A program made the translations under genes and the position numbers. From Microtetraspora fusca (GTDB lineage Bacteria; Actinomycetota; Actinomycetes; Streptosporangiales; Streptosporangiaceae): a stretch of 64,000 nucleotides of DNA. This document shows positions 16,134 to 25,616 of this stretch, in pieces (positions within the stretch are counted from its first letter, which is position 1; each line of letters opens with the position of its first letter). The notes below the pieces were generated by a model. That model was not told the DNA's origin. It was given only the letters and a program-made list of their open reading frames with translations, and did no database searches. The stretch spans positions 195,919 to 259,918 of the forward strand of contig NZ_BBYK01000047.1 in the NCBI RefSeq assembly GCF_001570365.1, in the 5' to 3' direction.

Positions 16134-17794
16134 CCGGGTGGCCGCAGGCCGCGTTCGTCGTGGTGGTGATCGTCGCGCTGCACGTCCCACTCGGCGACTA
16201 CCTGGCCCGCGTCTACACCGACGCCCGCCACTCGCGGGTCGAGAGGGTGATCTACCGGCTGTGCGGGGTCGATCCGGACAACGACCAGCGCTGGCCTCAC
16301 TATCTGGGGGCTCTTCTCGCGTTCTCCGGCGTCGGCGTGCTGCTGCTGTACGCCGTTCTGCGGTTGCAGCCGGTGCTCCCGCTGTCCCTCGGCCGCGCCG
16401 GGCTCTCCCCGGCCGCCGCGTTCAACACCGCCGTCAGCTTCACGACCAATACGAGTTGGCAGAGCTACTCCGGCGAGGCCGCGATGGGCCACCTCGCGCT
16501 GGCGGCCGGCCTGGGGGTGCAGGCGTTCGCGAGCGCGGGCGTGGGCATGGCCGCCGGGGTCGCGCTCATCCGTGGGCTGGTCCGGCAGCGCACCGACCGC
16601 ATCGGGAACTTCTGGGTCGATCTCGTACGGAGCGTCGTCCGCGTCCTGCTGCCCCTGTCCCTGGTGTTCGCCCTCGTGCTGGTGGCGCTCGGCGTCGTCC
16701 AGAACCTCGACGGCACCATGGGGACGGTGACCACACCGGCCGGGGGCAGGCAGACGATCCCGGTCGGCCCGGTCGCCTCCTGGGAGTCGATCAAGCTGAT
16801 GTCCGGCGACGGCGGCGGGTTCTTCAATGCGAACAGCGCCCACCCGTTCGAGAATCCCACCCAGCTCAGCAACGTGATCGAGATCGTGCTGATGCTGCTG
16901 GTGCCGGCCGGTTTCATCCGCATGTTCGGCCGGATGGCCGGCGACCGGCGGCAGGGCTGGACGCTGCTCGCCGTCGCCGGCGCCCTCTTCCTGCTCGCGA
17001 CCGTCTGCGCCGGAGTTGTGCAGAACACCCATCCGGGCACGGTCCCCGCCGCGGTGGGCGCGGCGGCGGAGGGCACCGAGACCCGTTTCGGCGTGTCGGG
17101 AAGCACCCTCTTCGGCGTCACCGCGACCTCCACCGCCGACGGCGCGGCGAACTCCGGCTACGGCAGCTTCACCAGCCTGGGCGGCGGGGTGCTGATGGCC
17201 GGCATGATGCTCGGCGAGATCAGCCCCGGCGGCTGCGGCAGCGGCCTGTACGGGCTGTTGATGATCTCGCTGATCGCGGTCTTCCTGGGCGGCCTCATGG
17301 TGGGGCGCACCCCGGAGTACCTCCAGAAGGAGATCGGCGGCCGGGAGATGAAGGCGGTGGTCCTCTACCACCTCGTCACCCCGGCCGCCGTGCTCGTCGG
17401 GTCCGCCCTCGCCGTGGGCACGTCGAACGCGCGTACGGCCGCGGGCAACCCCGGCGCGCACGGCCTCTCCGAGGTGGTGTACGCCTTCACCAGCGCCGCG
17501 GCCGGCAACGGCAGCGCGTTCGCCGGGCTGAACTCCGGCGGCGCGTTCTTCGAGATCGCCCTCGCGATCGCCATGCTCGTCGGCCGCTACCTGCCGATGA
17601 TCTTCGTCGTCGCCCTCGCGGGGATGCTGGCCGGCCGACCCCGGGGAATCGCCACGGCGGGCACGCTCCCCAGCCACGGACCCGCGTTCGCGCTCATGAC
17701 CGTCGCCGTCGCGCTGATCGTCGGCGCTCTCGGCTACCTGCCCGTCCTGTCACTCGGCCCGCTGGCCGACGGACTGCGCCATGCGCTCGGTTGA
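16130..17794 (+). CDS. kdpA: KdpA-like potassium-binding subunit, without KdpB/KdpC
   Basis: 554 residues with about ten membrane helices and four selectivity-filter-like loops: FTTNTSWQ, SGDGGGFFNANSAHPFENPT, SGYGSFTSLGGG and AAGNGSAFAGL. KdpA is the potassium-translocating subunit of the Kdp complex and normally needs the ATPase KdpB plus KdpC and KdpF. None is encoded here; the next gene is a KdpD-like membrane fragment. Loop 2 has SGDGGG where GTNGGG is usual, and loop 3 is also divergent. It may be a stand-alone Trk/Ktr-like channel or a Kdp remnant. Confidence 0.88.
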   Translation: MTGWPQAAFVVVVIVALHVPLGDYLARVYTDARHSRVERVIYRLCGVDPDNDQRWPHYLGALLAFSGVGVLLLYAVLRLQPVLPLSLGRAGLSPAAAFNTAVSFTTNTSWQSYSGEAAMGHLALAAGLGVQAFASAGVGMAAGVALIRGLVRQRTDRIGNFWVDLVRSVVRVLLPLSLVFALVLVALGVVQNLDGTMGTVTTPAGGRQTIPVGPVASWESIKLMSGDGGGFFNANSAHPFENPTQLSNVIEIVLMLLVPAGFIRMFGRMAGDRRQGWTLLAVAGALFLLATVCAGVVQNTHPGTVPAAVGAAAEGTETRFGVSGSTLFGVTATSTADGAANSGYGSFTSLGGGVLMAGMMLGEISPGGCGSGLYGLLMISLIAVFLGGLMVGRTPEYLQKEIGGREMKAVVLYHLVTPAAVLVGSALAVGTSNARTAAGNPGAHGLSEVVYAFTSAAAGNGSAFAGLNSGGAFFEIALAIAMLVGRYLPMIFVVALAGMLAGRPRGIATAGTLPSHGPAFALMTVAVALIVGALGYLPVLSLGPLADGLRHALG

Positions 17795-17837
17795 TCGTCC
17801 GGCCGCCGTGCTAGACAGAGAGACGGGGTGATGACCC

Positions 17838-18590
17838 ATGCCTCGCTTCCTGAACCGGGATGTCGCAACAGTCGTCGCCGCGGTGCTGCTCCCCCTCGCC
17901 GTCGCGGCGATCATCGTGCCCTTCCGCGCGTCCTTCTCGAACACGAACGTCGCGCTCATCCTCGTCGTAATCGTGGTGGCCGTCGCCGCCGCCGGGAACC
18001 GCATCGCCGGAGCGCTCGCGGCGGTGTCGGCCGCCGTCTGGTTCGACTTCTTCTTCACCCAGCCGTACGAGCGGTTCACCATCGTCAAGGCGGCGGACGT
18101 CCAGACGGCGGTCCTGCTGCTCGTCGTCGGGCTGGTGACCTCGCAACTGGCCGCCTGGGCCCGCCGCCTGAGGGTGATCACGGTCACCGACGCCGACTAC
18201 CTCGCCCGCGTCCACGACGTCGCCGCGCTGTCCCAGTCCGCCACCTCGGCCGCCGCGGTGATCACCAGGGTGCAGGAACACCTCACCGACCTCCTTCATC
18301 TGCGCGACTGCCGGTTCGAGTACGGAACCCTCCTCGGCCATCCCCCGCGCCTCGAACAGGACGGCACCGTGACCGTGGGCCGCAGGCACTGGGACGTGGA
18401 GCAGAGGGGGCTCCCCGATCAGGAGATCGAACTGCGCACCTTCGCCAACGGCCGCTTCTACGGGCGGTTCATGCTCCGGCCCGCGCCCGGCAGCAGGCCC
18501 TCGCTCCAGGCGCGGCTCGTCGCGGTGACCCTGGCCGACCAGGCCGGCCACGCGCTCGGCGTGACCGCCGAACGGGGCACCCGTTCGTGA
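17838..18590 (+). CDS. DUF4118 membrane protein resembling the KdpD sensor segment
   Basis: 250 residues. Four close hydrophobic helices (~8-110, including AVWFDFFFTQPYERFTI, a typical DUF4118/KdpD motif) are followed by a GAF-like region. It lacks the KdpD Usp domain and the histidine kinase and ATPase domains, so it cannot signal by itself like KdpD. It follows kdpA by 43 bp and likely shares its transcript. A CGAACGGG/CCCGTTCG hairpin (18569-18587) ends at the stop codon. Confidence 0.8.
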   Translation: MPRFLNRDVATVVAAVLLPLAVAAIIVPFRASFSNTNVALILVVIVVAVAAAGNRIAGALAAVSAAVWFDFFFTQPYERFTIVKAADVQTAVLLLVVGLVTSQLAAWARRLRVITVTDADYLARVHDVAALSQSATSAAAVITRVQEHLTDLLHLRDCRFEYGTLLGHPPRLEQDGTVTVGRRHWDVEQRGLPDQEIELRTFANGRFYGRFMLRPAPGSRPSLQARLVAVTLADQAGHALGVTAERGTRS

Positions 18591-18640
18591 GCTCCCACCG
18601 GCCGAGACGGACCGGGGTTCGGCGTCCGCCACCCCGCGGA

Positions 18641-20881
18641 TCACCGGGTGGCGCGCTTTCGATGGACGACGACGTCGTCCCCTCGTCCCGGATAGGCCAT
18701 GATCAGCAGTCGCTGAACGTCGTCCCCATCGCCCCGGAACCCGCGGATCGCGTAGTGCACTCGTACGCGGTAGTGCCCCGCGCCCCGTACGGCGAGGTTC
18801 GGCAGCGTCGCACCACCCAGCGGGTCCTGGAACACCAGCTGACCGGCGCTGAGATAGCCCGCCTCGACGACGTGGTCCCATCCCCTCGTCTCCACCGGCG
18901 GTCGACGGCGGTAGGTCTCGGTCGTGACGCACAACGTGAAGTCGGGGTGGGTCTGCACGACCAGATGTCCGGGCCCCGCGCTCAGCACGTCGTCCTCGTA
19001 CGGCAGATCGCGCCCCGGGTCGCCGACGGTCTCCGGTTCGTACGCCTCCAGGTCACCGTAGTCCGTCCACGTCGGTTCGCGCCGGACGACCACCGCCACC
19101 GGCGTGATCAGCGGGCGGTGACGGGGCGCCTCCGCACACTTGCGCCGCTGGGCCGCCTCCCACTCCTGGAACACGCGTTCCTCCCGCTCGTTCCCGGCCC
19201 GGACCACGGCGGCCGCACTCGGGCAGATGTCCGCGAGCAGGTAGCTCAGCTCGCGGACCGCCACGCCGTCCGTACGCCGGACCCGGGCGAGCTCGGTCGG
19301 GTCATCGCGGCTGTAGACGTCACACAACCGGCGGCCGTAGTCGACGACGAAACGATCAGGGGTCTCCGGGGCGACCTTGAGCACACGCGACTGGCGTACC
19401 TGGCAGACGAAGGCCATCTCGGCCGCCGGCTTGGGCTGCTCTCCCTCGCCCTGCCGGTCGGCGAGCGGCGCGCAGCCGGCAGCGGTGCTGGCCCGGCCGC
19501 CCGCGTGGTCGGCCACCGGCAGGAAGCCGAGCAGCCCGGCCGTCGCCGCCGCCATCACGACGCGCCAGAGCCGGGAGCGCCCCAGCCCACCGGCCAGCCA
19601 TATCAGGAGGAAGGCGGAGGCCACGTAGGCCGCGCCGAACCACAGCGGCGAGATGCCGGCGGGGACATCGCCCTGCTCCGTGGCCGAGTAGTCGGCATAG
19701 CGCCGCGGGAAGGCGCCGGGCACGGAACCACCGGCCAGTACGGCGACGACCCCGGCCACGGCGGCGGCGAGCAGGACCCAGGCCGTCGCCCGGAGCAGGC
19801 CGGGGGTCCTCCGCAGGACCGCGACGAGCACGAGGATCGGCAGCCCGCCCATGTCGGCGAGGAGGTCGACGACCCACGAGAGCAGGAGCTCCGCGAGATC
19901 GGGGCCGTCCCCGAAGAACACCGCAGACCAGCTACTCACCGCCCACCGCGGCATGTCGTACCAGAAGGTGACGACCGCGGGCAGGAGCGGCAGCGCGATC
20001 GCCGCCACGGCGGCGATCCGGGAGCGGAGCGGCGGCCCGGCCAAGGCCCGCGTCACCGTGCGTGCCGCCGTGCCGGGCGGGCTGCCGAGATCGTGTGCGG
20101 AACGCGCCTGCCACACCACCGTGAGCGGGGCGGCCACCCGCTCAAAGCCGATGGCCAGCACCGTCATCTCGCCGTTCCAGACAAAGGAGAGGTGGTAGGC
20201 CAACGAGGTGATGAGGAAGCGCGCCGCCAGCGAGGCGCCCCCCGTCCACACGGTGGCGCGCGCCCACCTGCCGTCCCGTGCCTGGGCAAGGAGGGTCAGC
20301 GCTACCCACAGCGCCCACGACAGCCCTCCGAGGCCGGCGAGGGCCGAGATCTCCCCCAAGAGCCGGACGCCCAGCGCGTCGGCGGCCGTGCGGGCGATCC
20401 AGCTCGTCACCGCGAGCGTTCCGGCGACCAGCGCGACCGTCGCCATCGCGCGGGACGCGCCGCGCAGGACCACGAAGAACAGCACGACGAGCGCGAGCTG
20501 CGCGGCGGCGCCGGCCAGCTCCGCCCACCACGGCAGGACCACCAGGAAAAGATCGATCACGGAGTAGGCGGCACTCAGATACAACGTCACCCGGAGCGCT
20601 CGGACCGCGCCGCCGCCCACCGTCACCGGCCCGCGCACCCGTCCGCGCAGGATCTGCCACAGCGCCCAGCCCTGGTACACGGCGACCAGCACGAGGGGCA
20701 CCACCGGCCACCAGTGGACGGGCCCCATGCTGAGCGGGGTTCCGTACGCGACGAGGCGGACGAGGGGGACGGCGTCACCGGTGACCACCGCGACGACACC
20801 GAGCACGACGGCCGCGCCCACGGGGAGGGCGGCGACCGGGGCGGCGAACCACCAGAGACGATACCGGCGCAACGAGGGCAT
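18641..20881 (-). CDS. Large multi-pass membrane protein of unknown function
   Basis: 746 residues from the ATG at 20881 (MPSLRRYRLWWF). About 12-13 hydrophobic helices fill residues 10-460. A soluble C-terminal domain of ~280 residues contains several Cys and ends in a beta-rich region (GAGHYRVRVHYAIRG). I do not recognise the family. It converges on the kdpA unit. Its weak RBS and the 187 bp of unremarkable DNA upstream (20882-21067) give no regulatory clue. A transport or cell-envelope role is possible. Confidence 0.7.
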   Translation of the reverse strand: MPSLRRYRLWWFAAPVAALPVGAAVVLGVVAVVTGDAVPLVRLVAYGTPLSMGPVHWWPVVPLVLVAVYQGWALWQILRGRVRGPVTVGGGAVRALRVTLYLSAAYSVIDLFLVVLPWWAELAGAAAQLALVVLFFVVLRGASRAMATVALVAGTLAVTSWIARTAADALGVRLLGEISALAGLGGLSWALWVALTLLAQARDGRWARATVWTGGASLAARFLITSLAYHLSFVWNGEMTVLAIGFERVAAPLTVVWQARSAHDLGSPPGTAARTVTRALAGPPLRSRIAAVAAIALPLLPAVVTFWYDMPRWAVSSWSAVFFGDGPDLAELLLSWVVDLLADMGGLPILVLVAVLRRTPGLLRATAWVLLAAAVAGVVAVLAGGSVPGAFPRRYADYSATEQGDVPAGISPLWFGAAYVASAFLLIWLAGGLGRSRLWRVVMAAATAGLLGFLPVADHAGGRASTAAGCAPLADRQGEGEQPKPAAEMAFVCQVRQSRVLKVAPETPDRFVVDYGRRLCDVYSRDDPTELARVRRTDGVAVRELSYLLADICPSAAAVVRAGNEREERVFQEWEAAQRRKCAEAPRHRPLITPVAVVVRREPTWTDYGDLEAYEPETVGDPGRDLPYEDDVLSAGPGHLVVQTHPDFTLCVTTETYRRRPPVETRGWDHVVEAGYLSAGQLVFQDPLGGATLPNLAVRGAGHYRVRVHYAIRGFRGDGDDVQRLLIMAYPGRGDDVVVHRKRATR

Positions 20882-21067
20882 CCTTGGGGGGTGACGAGGC
20901 CCCGGGCCGGCGGAGCACACGAACTGGGAGACGGCCCCGAGAAGCCGGGGACCGGGTCGTCAAAGTACTAGATCACGCCGACAAACCCGGAGCCGAAGCC
21001 GCGGTCCGGCTCGGTCAATCGCGGTCCGGGCAGTCCGCCGGGGACCAGACGGCGGTCTGTTCGATGT

Positions 21068-21760
21068 TCAGCGCGATCGGGCCAGGCGGAAGCCGAGGTC
21101 GTCGATGCGGAAGGTCGGGTGACTCTTGCGGCGGCAGGACGCCCGGCACCCGCGCGGGAGGTCGTACACCCCTCCCCCGCGGAACACGCGGTACGGGCCG
21201 TAGACGGCGGGGTCGTAGACGTCCCAGCACCACTCCCAGACGTTGCCGATCATGTCGTGGAGGCCCCAGGCGTTCGGCGCCCGGGTGGCGACGTCGTGGA
21301 TCTCGCCGCCCGAGTTCTCCCGGTACCAGGCGATCTCGTCCAGCTCTCCGTACCGGACGCCGGAGGTCCCGGCCCGGCACGCGTACTCCCACTCCGCCTC
21401 GGACGGGAGGCGGTAGCCGTCGGCCTCCCAGTCGCAGACGACGTCCCGCCCGTCGGGATCGTCGCCGATCGAGTAGCAGGGGTAGAGCCCCTCCGCGCGG
21501 GAGAGCAGGTTGCAGAACCGGACGGCGTCCAGCCAGGAGACATCGGTCACCGGCGTGCGGGGTCCCGCCGGACTGTCGGGAGCCTCGCCCACGACCGCGC
21601 GGTACAGCTCGCGGGTGACGGGGTGGGGAGCCAGCCGGAAGGCCGCGACCTCGACCGTCCACCGCGTCTTCGTGCCCTCGTCCCTCAGGACGATCTCCCC
21701 GGCGGGGATCCCGATCAGGTGCCCGGCGAGCGCCTGGTCCGGCGTCGTTCCACGGTTCAA
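21068..21760 (-). CDS. SUMF1/FGE-fold protein, probably not a true formylglycine enzyme
   Basis: 230 residues from a TTG with a GAGGAG site. It carries the SUMF1 landmarks: PVTDVSWLDAVRFCNLLSR, YRLPSEAEWEYACRAGT, GLHDMIGNVWEWCWD, VFRGGGVYD and the final GFRLARSR. True formylglycine-generating enzymes have a CxxSYC copper site; here the region reads GCRASCRRKSHP, so the paired catalytic cysteines are not arranged that way. No sulfatase gene is nearby. A non-catalytic or differently specific SUMF1 protein is more likely. Confidence 0.85.
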   Translation of the reverse strand: MNRGTTPDQALAGHLIGIPAGEIVLRDEGTKTRWTVEVAAFRLAPHPVTRELYRAVVGEAPDSPAGPRTPVTDVSWLDAVRFCNLLSRAEGLYPCYSIGDDPDGRDVVCDWEADGYRLPSEAEWEYACRAGTSGVRYGELDEIAWYRENSGGEIHDVATRAPNAWGLHDMIGNVWEWCWDVYDPAVYGPYRVFRGGGVYDLPRGCRASCRRKSHPTFRIDDLGFRLARSR

Positions 21761-21831
21761 CCCAGCTCCTCGTCCGCGTCGGTCCACCCCAAAGGTACGC
21801 GAACCGACGCGGTGTGATCGGCGGGAGACGA

Positions 21832-23808
21832 TCAGAGCCTGGTGATGCGGACGGCGTCGGCGATGACGTAGCCCGTGGTGGAGGTCCACCGGCTCACGCC
21901 CACCACCTTGTACGTCCCGGCGGCGAGGGTGAACGTGCCGAGCGAGCGCCACTGCCCGCCGCCCGTGCGCTGGTCCACCGGCACTGTCTGGTTTCCGCCA
22001 CTCGTCGCCACGATGTACGGCGTCGCGCTGTTGTAGCCGGAGTTGGCCGGATACCAGACCTCCACGCGGTAGCTGCCCGCGCTGGGGATGGCGGCGGTGT
22101 ACCAGGCCGGGTCGCTGGCGGCCACCGGGGAGGCGAAGCGGTAGTCGGCGCCGTACGCCTGGGAGGAGTAGGACGAGGCACCCCAGGCGGAGCCGGCGGT
22201 GAAGGACGCATCGGAGTTGTCCACGACGACGCTGAACGCGCCGGAGGAGCCGACCGCCCTGCCGGCGCTGGGCGCGCTCTCCTGCTGCCACCGGTCGAGG
22301 GCGGTGACGTAGTAGGTGGCGGTGTCCCCGGGGGCGGTGTCGGTGTAGCTCGCCTGCCGGGTCGTCGCGATCAGGTTGCGGGCGTCCGCGAAGAAGCACG
22401 GATCGGTCGTGGTGGGCGTGCCCGCGACCCGGTAGACCGCGTACGAGGTCGGCGAGCCGGTCGCCTGCCAGGAGAGGGCGACGGCGTTCGACGTCCGGGT
22501 GGCCGAGGTGATCGAGGGAGCGGCGGGCGCGCCTCCGGTGCCACGGGCGGGCGGGAGCGCCGGCTTGGAGTAGTGGGCGGAGGCGAGGGCGGAGAAGCCG
22601 CCGATCCGGTCGGACTTGACGTCCTTGGCGCTGAAGTACACGTCGCCGACGACCTCGGGGTGCTTCCTGTTCTCGTAGAGGTGGTTGCTGAGCTCGGCGG
22701 GGTTCTGCCAGGCCGCGTCCTGCCCGCTCACACCGACACGGTAGGCGGCCTGGCCGGCGACGAGCTGGACGCCCGTCCCCTTGACGACGTCGGACCACCA
22801 CGCGGTGAGCACGTCGTAGGCGGCGGGGGCGTATCCGATGTGCCAGTAGATCTGCGGCGCGATGTAGTCCACCCAGCCCTGCTTCACCCACTGCCTGCTG
22901 TCGGCGTAGATGGCGTCGTAGGACTGCAGGCCCGACGTGCGGGAGCCGAGCGGGTCGGTCGAGGAGTTCCGCCAGATGCCGAACGGGCTGACGCCGAAGG
23001 AGAGCCACGGCTTGGCCGCGTGGATGCGCTGGTCCAGCTCGCGCACGAGCCGGTTGACGTTGTCGCGGCGCCAGTCGCCGATGTCGGAGAATCCCCCGCC
23101 GTATTTGCTGAACGTGGCGGCGTCGGGGATCGTCTCGCCGCTCACCGGATACGGGTAGAAGTAGTCGTCGAGGTGGACGCCGTCGATGTCGTACCGGCTG
23201 ACCGCGTCCATGATGGCGTCCTCGATGAACGTGCGGACCTCCGGGATGCCCGGGTTGTAGTAGAGCTTGCCGCCGTAGGCGAAGCGCCAGTCGGGGTTCC
23301 GGCGGGCCGGGTGGGTGGAGACCAGCTTGGTCGGGTCGTCGTGGTTCGCGACCCGGTACGGGTTGAACCAGGCGTGCAGCTCCAGGTTGCGCGCGTGCGC
23401 CTCGGCCACCATGAACGCCAGGGGGTCGTATCCGGGGTCGCCGCCCTGTGTGCCGGTCAGCCATTGCGACCACGGCTCGTACGGCGAGGGCCAGAAGGCG
23501 TCGGCGGTGGGCCTGACCTGGATCATCACCGCGTTCATGCGCCTGCTGACGGCCAGGTCGAGCCAGGCGCGCAGCTCGGCCTGTTGCGCCGAGACGCTCA
23601 GGCCGGTCCGGCTGGGCCAGTCGATGTTGGCCACCGTGGAGATCCACATGGCGCGGAGCTGTCGCTTCGGGGTCGCGGGGTCGGTGGCGCAGGCCGCCGC
23701 CGCGGCGGCGGAGGTCACGGCTGAGGTCGGGACGACGAGGTTGACGATCGCGACGGTGAACACCGCCAGGAGGGTACGCAGCAGCGCGGTCACGAAAAGA
23801 AGTTTCAA
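21832..23808 (-). CDS. Secreted GHL10-type glycoside hydrolase-like protein with Fn3 and golvesin-like domain
   Basis: 658 residues if the TTG at 23808 is used; a GTG five codons later is possible and neither has a clear RBS. It has a signal peptide, then a TIM-barrel of the GHL10 family (~48-400, with RAMWISTVANIDWPS, IQVRPTADAFWPS and DGVHLDDYFYPYP). An Fn3-like domain follows (~430-520), then a ~130-residue C-terminal golvesin-like beta domain. The last domain is shared with the divergent amidase. It is probably a cell-wall or polysaccharide-active secreted enzyme. Confidence 0.87.
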   Translation of the reverse strand: MKLLFVTALLRTLLAVFTVAIVNLVVPTSAVTSAAAAAACATDPATPKRQLRAMWISTVANIDWPSRTGLSVSAQQAELRAWLDLAVSRRMNAVMIQVRPTADAFWPSPYEPWSQWLTGTQGGDPGYDPLAFMVAEAHARNLELHAWFNPYRVANHDDPTKLVSTHPARRNPDWRFAYGGKLYYNPGIPEVRTFIEDAIMDAVSRYDIDGVHLDDYFYPYPVSGETIPDAATFSKYGGGFSDIGDWRRDNVNRLVRELDQRIHAAKPWLSFGVSPFGIWRNSSTDPLGSRTSGLQSYDAIYADSRQWVKQGWVDYIAPQIYWHIGYAPAAYDVLTAWWSDVVKGTGVQLVAGQAAYRVGVSGQDAAWQNPAELSNHLYENRKHPEVVGDVYFSAKDVKSDRIGGFSALASAHYSKPALPPARGTGGAPAAPSITSATRTSNAVALSWQATGSPTSYAVYRVAGTPTTTDPCFFADARNLIATTRQASYTDTAPGDTATYYVTALDRWQQESAPSAGRAVGSSGAFSVVVDNSDASFTAGSAWGASSYSSQAYGADYRFASPVAASDPAWYTAAIPSAGSYRVEVWYPANSGYNSATPYIVATSGGNQTVPVDQRTGGGQWRSLGTFTLAAGTYKVVGVSRWTSTTGYVIADAVRITRL

Positions 23809-24000
23809 GAAATTGCAATGTCAGCGCAATAGTCTTCACGAGATCCGGGGGGCCCAAATCTCGGGAGCCCGCACGGACGATCGGCTGCTCAGCGGCGATG
23901 AGGGCGAAAAGTTTCACCTAACACAGATCATTTGTCAATTATCGACATCGTGTCAGGAGTGCCGTACGGTGCAGCCGTTACCCCCCGACAGGAGCTCCAC

Positions 24001-25515
24001 ATGACCCACCGCTTCGCCCGGTTATCCGCTCTCGCCGCCTCCGCCGTCACCGCACTCGTCGTCCTCGCCGGCCAGCCCGCGGTGGCGGACCAGGAGGCCC
24101 CGCTCCCGACGGCGTTCGACCGCGCGGCCGCCGCGCGGGACGTGCCGCGTGACCTGCTCGTCGCCGTCGCCTACGCCGAGACCCACCTGGACGCCCACGA
24201 GGGCAAGCCGAGCGCGAGCGGCGGCTACGGCGTCATGCACCTGGTCAGCAACCCCACCACCCACGCCCTGGAGAAGGCCGCCGAGCTGACCGGGCTGCCG
24301 GTCGAGAAGCTCCGCGGCGACACCGAGGCCAACATCATGGGCGGCGCCGCCGTCCTGCGCGCGTACGCCGACGATCTCGGCCTCGACGAGGCGGCCAGGA
24401 AGGACACCGGCCGCTGGTACCAGGCCGTGGCCAAGTACGGCAACGCGTCCACGCCGGAGGTCGCCCGCCTCTACGCCGACGCCGTCTACGAGCAGCTCGG
24501 GCTCGGGATCGACACCGGCGGCGTCGTCGTCAAGCCGCAGGAGGTCACCGCCGACCGCGGCCAGTACGCCAAGGCACGCGACCTGAACGCGGCGGTGGGC
24601 GTGGGCATCCTCAGCGCCGACTACCCGCCCGCGAACTGGGTCCCGGCCAGCTCCAGCAACTACACGGCCTCCAGCCGTCCGTCGGCCTACGCCATCGACC
24701 GCGTGGTCATCCACGTGACCGAGGGCTCGTACGCCGGCTCCATCTCCTGGTTCCAGAACCCCAGCGCGCAGGTCTCGGCCCACTACGTGGTCAAGTCGTC
24801 GAACGGCGAGATCACGCAGATGGTCCGTGACAAGGACATCGCCTGGCACGCGGGCAACTGGACCTACAACACCCGCTCCATCGGCATCGAGCACGAGGGC
24901 TACGTCAACAACTCCTCGTGGTTCACCGACGCCATGTACCGCGCCTCGGCGGCCCTGACCCGCGCCATCTGCGACAAGTACGGCATTCCGAAGGACCGAT
25001 CGCACATCATCGGGCACAACGAGGTGCCCGGCGCCACGCACACCGACCCCGGCTCGTACTGGAACTGGACCACGTACATGAACTACGTGACCGGCGGCGG
25101 CACCCCGTCGTGGTCGGCCACGATCGACAACTCGAGCGCCGGGTTCTCGGCGAGCTCGAACTGGGGCACCTCGTCGTACTCCAGCCAGCGCTACGGCGCC
25201 GACTACCGCTTCGCCAACCCCGTGGCGGCGAGCGACCCGGCCTGGTACCAGGCCGCCATCCCCAGCGCCGGCACGTACAAGGTCGAGGTGTGGTACCCGG
25301 CCGACCCCGGCTACAACTCCTCGGCGCCGTACATCGTGGCGACGTCGAGCGGCAACCAGACGGTCTACGTCGACCAGCGCTCGGGCGGCGGCGCGTGGCA
25401 CAGCCTGGGGACGTTCTCCCTCAACGCCGGCACGTACAACGCCGTCGGCGTCAGCCGCTGGACCTCGGGCACGGGCTACGTCATCGCCGACGCCGTCCGC
25501 ATCTCCCGGGTCTGA
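24001..25515 (+). CDS. Secreted N-acetylmuramoyl-L-alanine amidase with lytic-transglycosylase-like and golvesin-like domains
   Basis: 504 residues from an ATG after CAGGAG. It has a signal peptide to about residue 30 (AGQPAVA), then an SLT-like helical domain (~35-185; LLVAVAYAETHLDAHEG). An Amidase_2 domain follows (~225-365), with zinc ligands suggested by VVIHVTEG, GHNEVPGATHTDPG and the amide-site Tyr/His region. A golvesin-like C-terminal domain (~375-504) nearly duplicates that of the divergent GHL10 gene. It cleaves the lactyl-alanine bond of peptidoglycan. Confidence 0.9.
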   Translation: MTHRFARLSALAASAVTALVVLAGQPAVADQEAPLPTAFDRAAAARDVPRDLLVAVAYAETHLDAHEGKPSASGGYGVMHLVSNPTTHALEKAAELTGLPVEKLRGDTEANIMGGAAVLRAYADDLGLDEAARKDTGRWYQAVAKYGNASTPEVARLYADAVYEQLGLGIDTGGVVVKPQEVTADRGQYAKARDLNAAVGVGILSADYPPANWVPASSSNYTASSRPSAYAIDRVVIHVTEGSYAGSISWFQNPSAQVSAHYVVKSSNGEITQMVRDKDIAWHAGNWTYNTRSIGIEHEGYVNNSSWFTDAMYRASAALTRAICDKYGIPKDRSHIIGHNEVPGATHTDPGSYWNWTTYMNYVTGGGTPSWSATIDNSSAGFSASSNWGTSSYSSQRYGADYRFANPVAASDPAWYQAAIPSAGTYKVEVWYPADPGYNSSAPYIVATSSGNQTVYVDQRSGGGAWHSLGTFSLNAGTYNAVGVSRWTSGTGYVIADAVRISRV

Positions 25516-25527
25516 CCTCCTCTCCGT

Positions 25528-25560
25528 ACGGCCCGCACCGCATCAGGCGGCGCGGGCCGT
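25528..25560 (+). terminator. Hairpin terminator after the amidase gene
   Basis: ACGGCCCGC (25528-25536) and GCGGGCCGT (25552-25560) form a perfect 9-bp stem with a 15-nt loop starting 12 bp after the amidase stop. There is no U-tract, as usual in this GC range. Confidence 0.7.
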
Positions 25561-25591
25561 GCGCCTTTCAGCCGGGACGCGGCACAGTTGC

Positions 25592-25616
25592 CCATACTCC
25601 GTGGAACGGAGTATGG
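25592..25616. promoter_or_regulatory. Perfect palindrome upstream of the subtilase gene
   Basis: CCATACTCCG (25592-25601), TGGAA, CGGAGTATGG (25607-25616) is a 10-bp perfect inverted repeat with a 5-bp centre, about 90 bp before the protease GTG. A second stem follows at 25642-25651 / 25664-25673 (CCCGTTTTGG with CCAGAACGGG, complete if one G-U pair is allowed). The first could be an operator, the second an mRNA leader hairpin. Confidence 0.45.

Noticed and set aside
21068..21760. True formylglycine-generating enzyme
   Set aside because: The CxxSYC copper-cysteine motif is missing and there is no sulfatase gene in the window.
23809..24000. c-di-AMP (ydaO) riboswitch ahead of the amidase
   Set aside because: Wall hydrolase genes often carry one, but the GGGGUGAAUCC-type conserved segments are not present.
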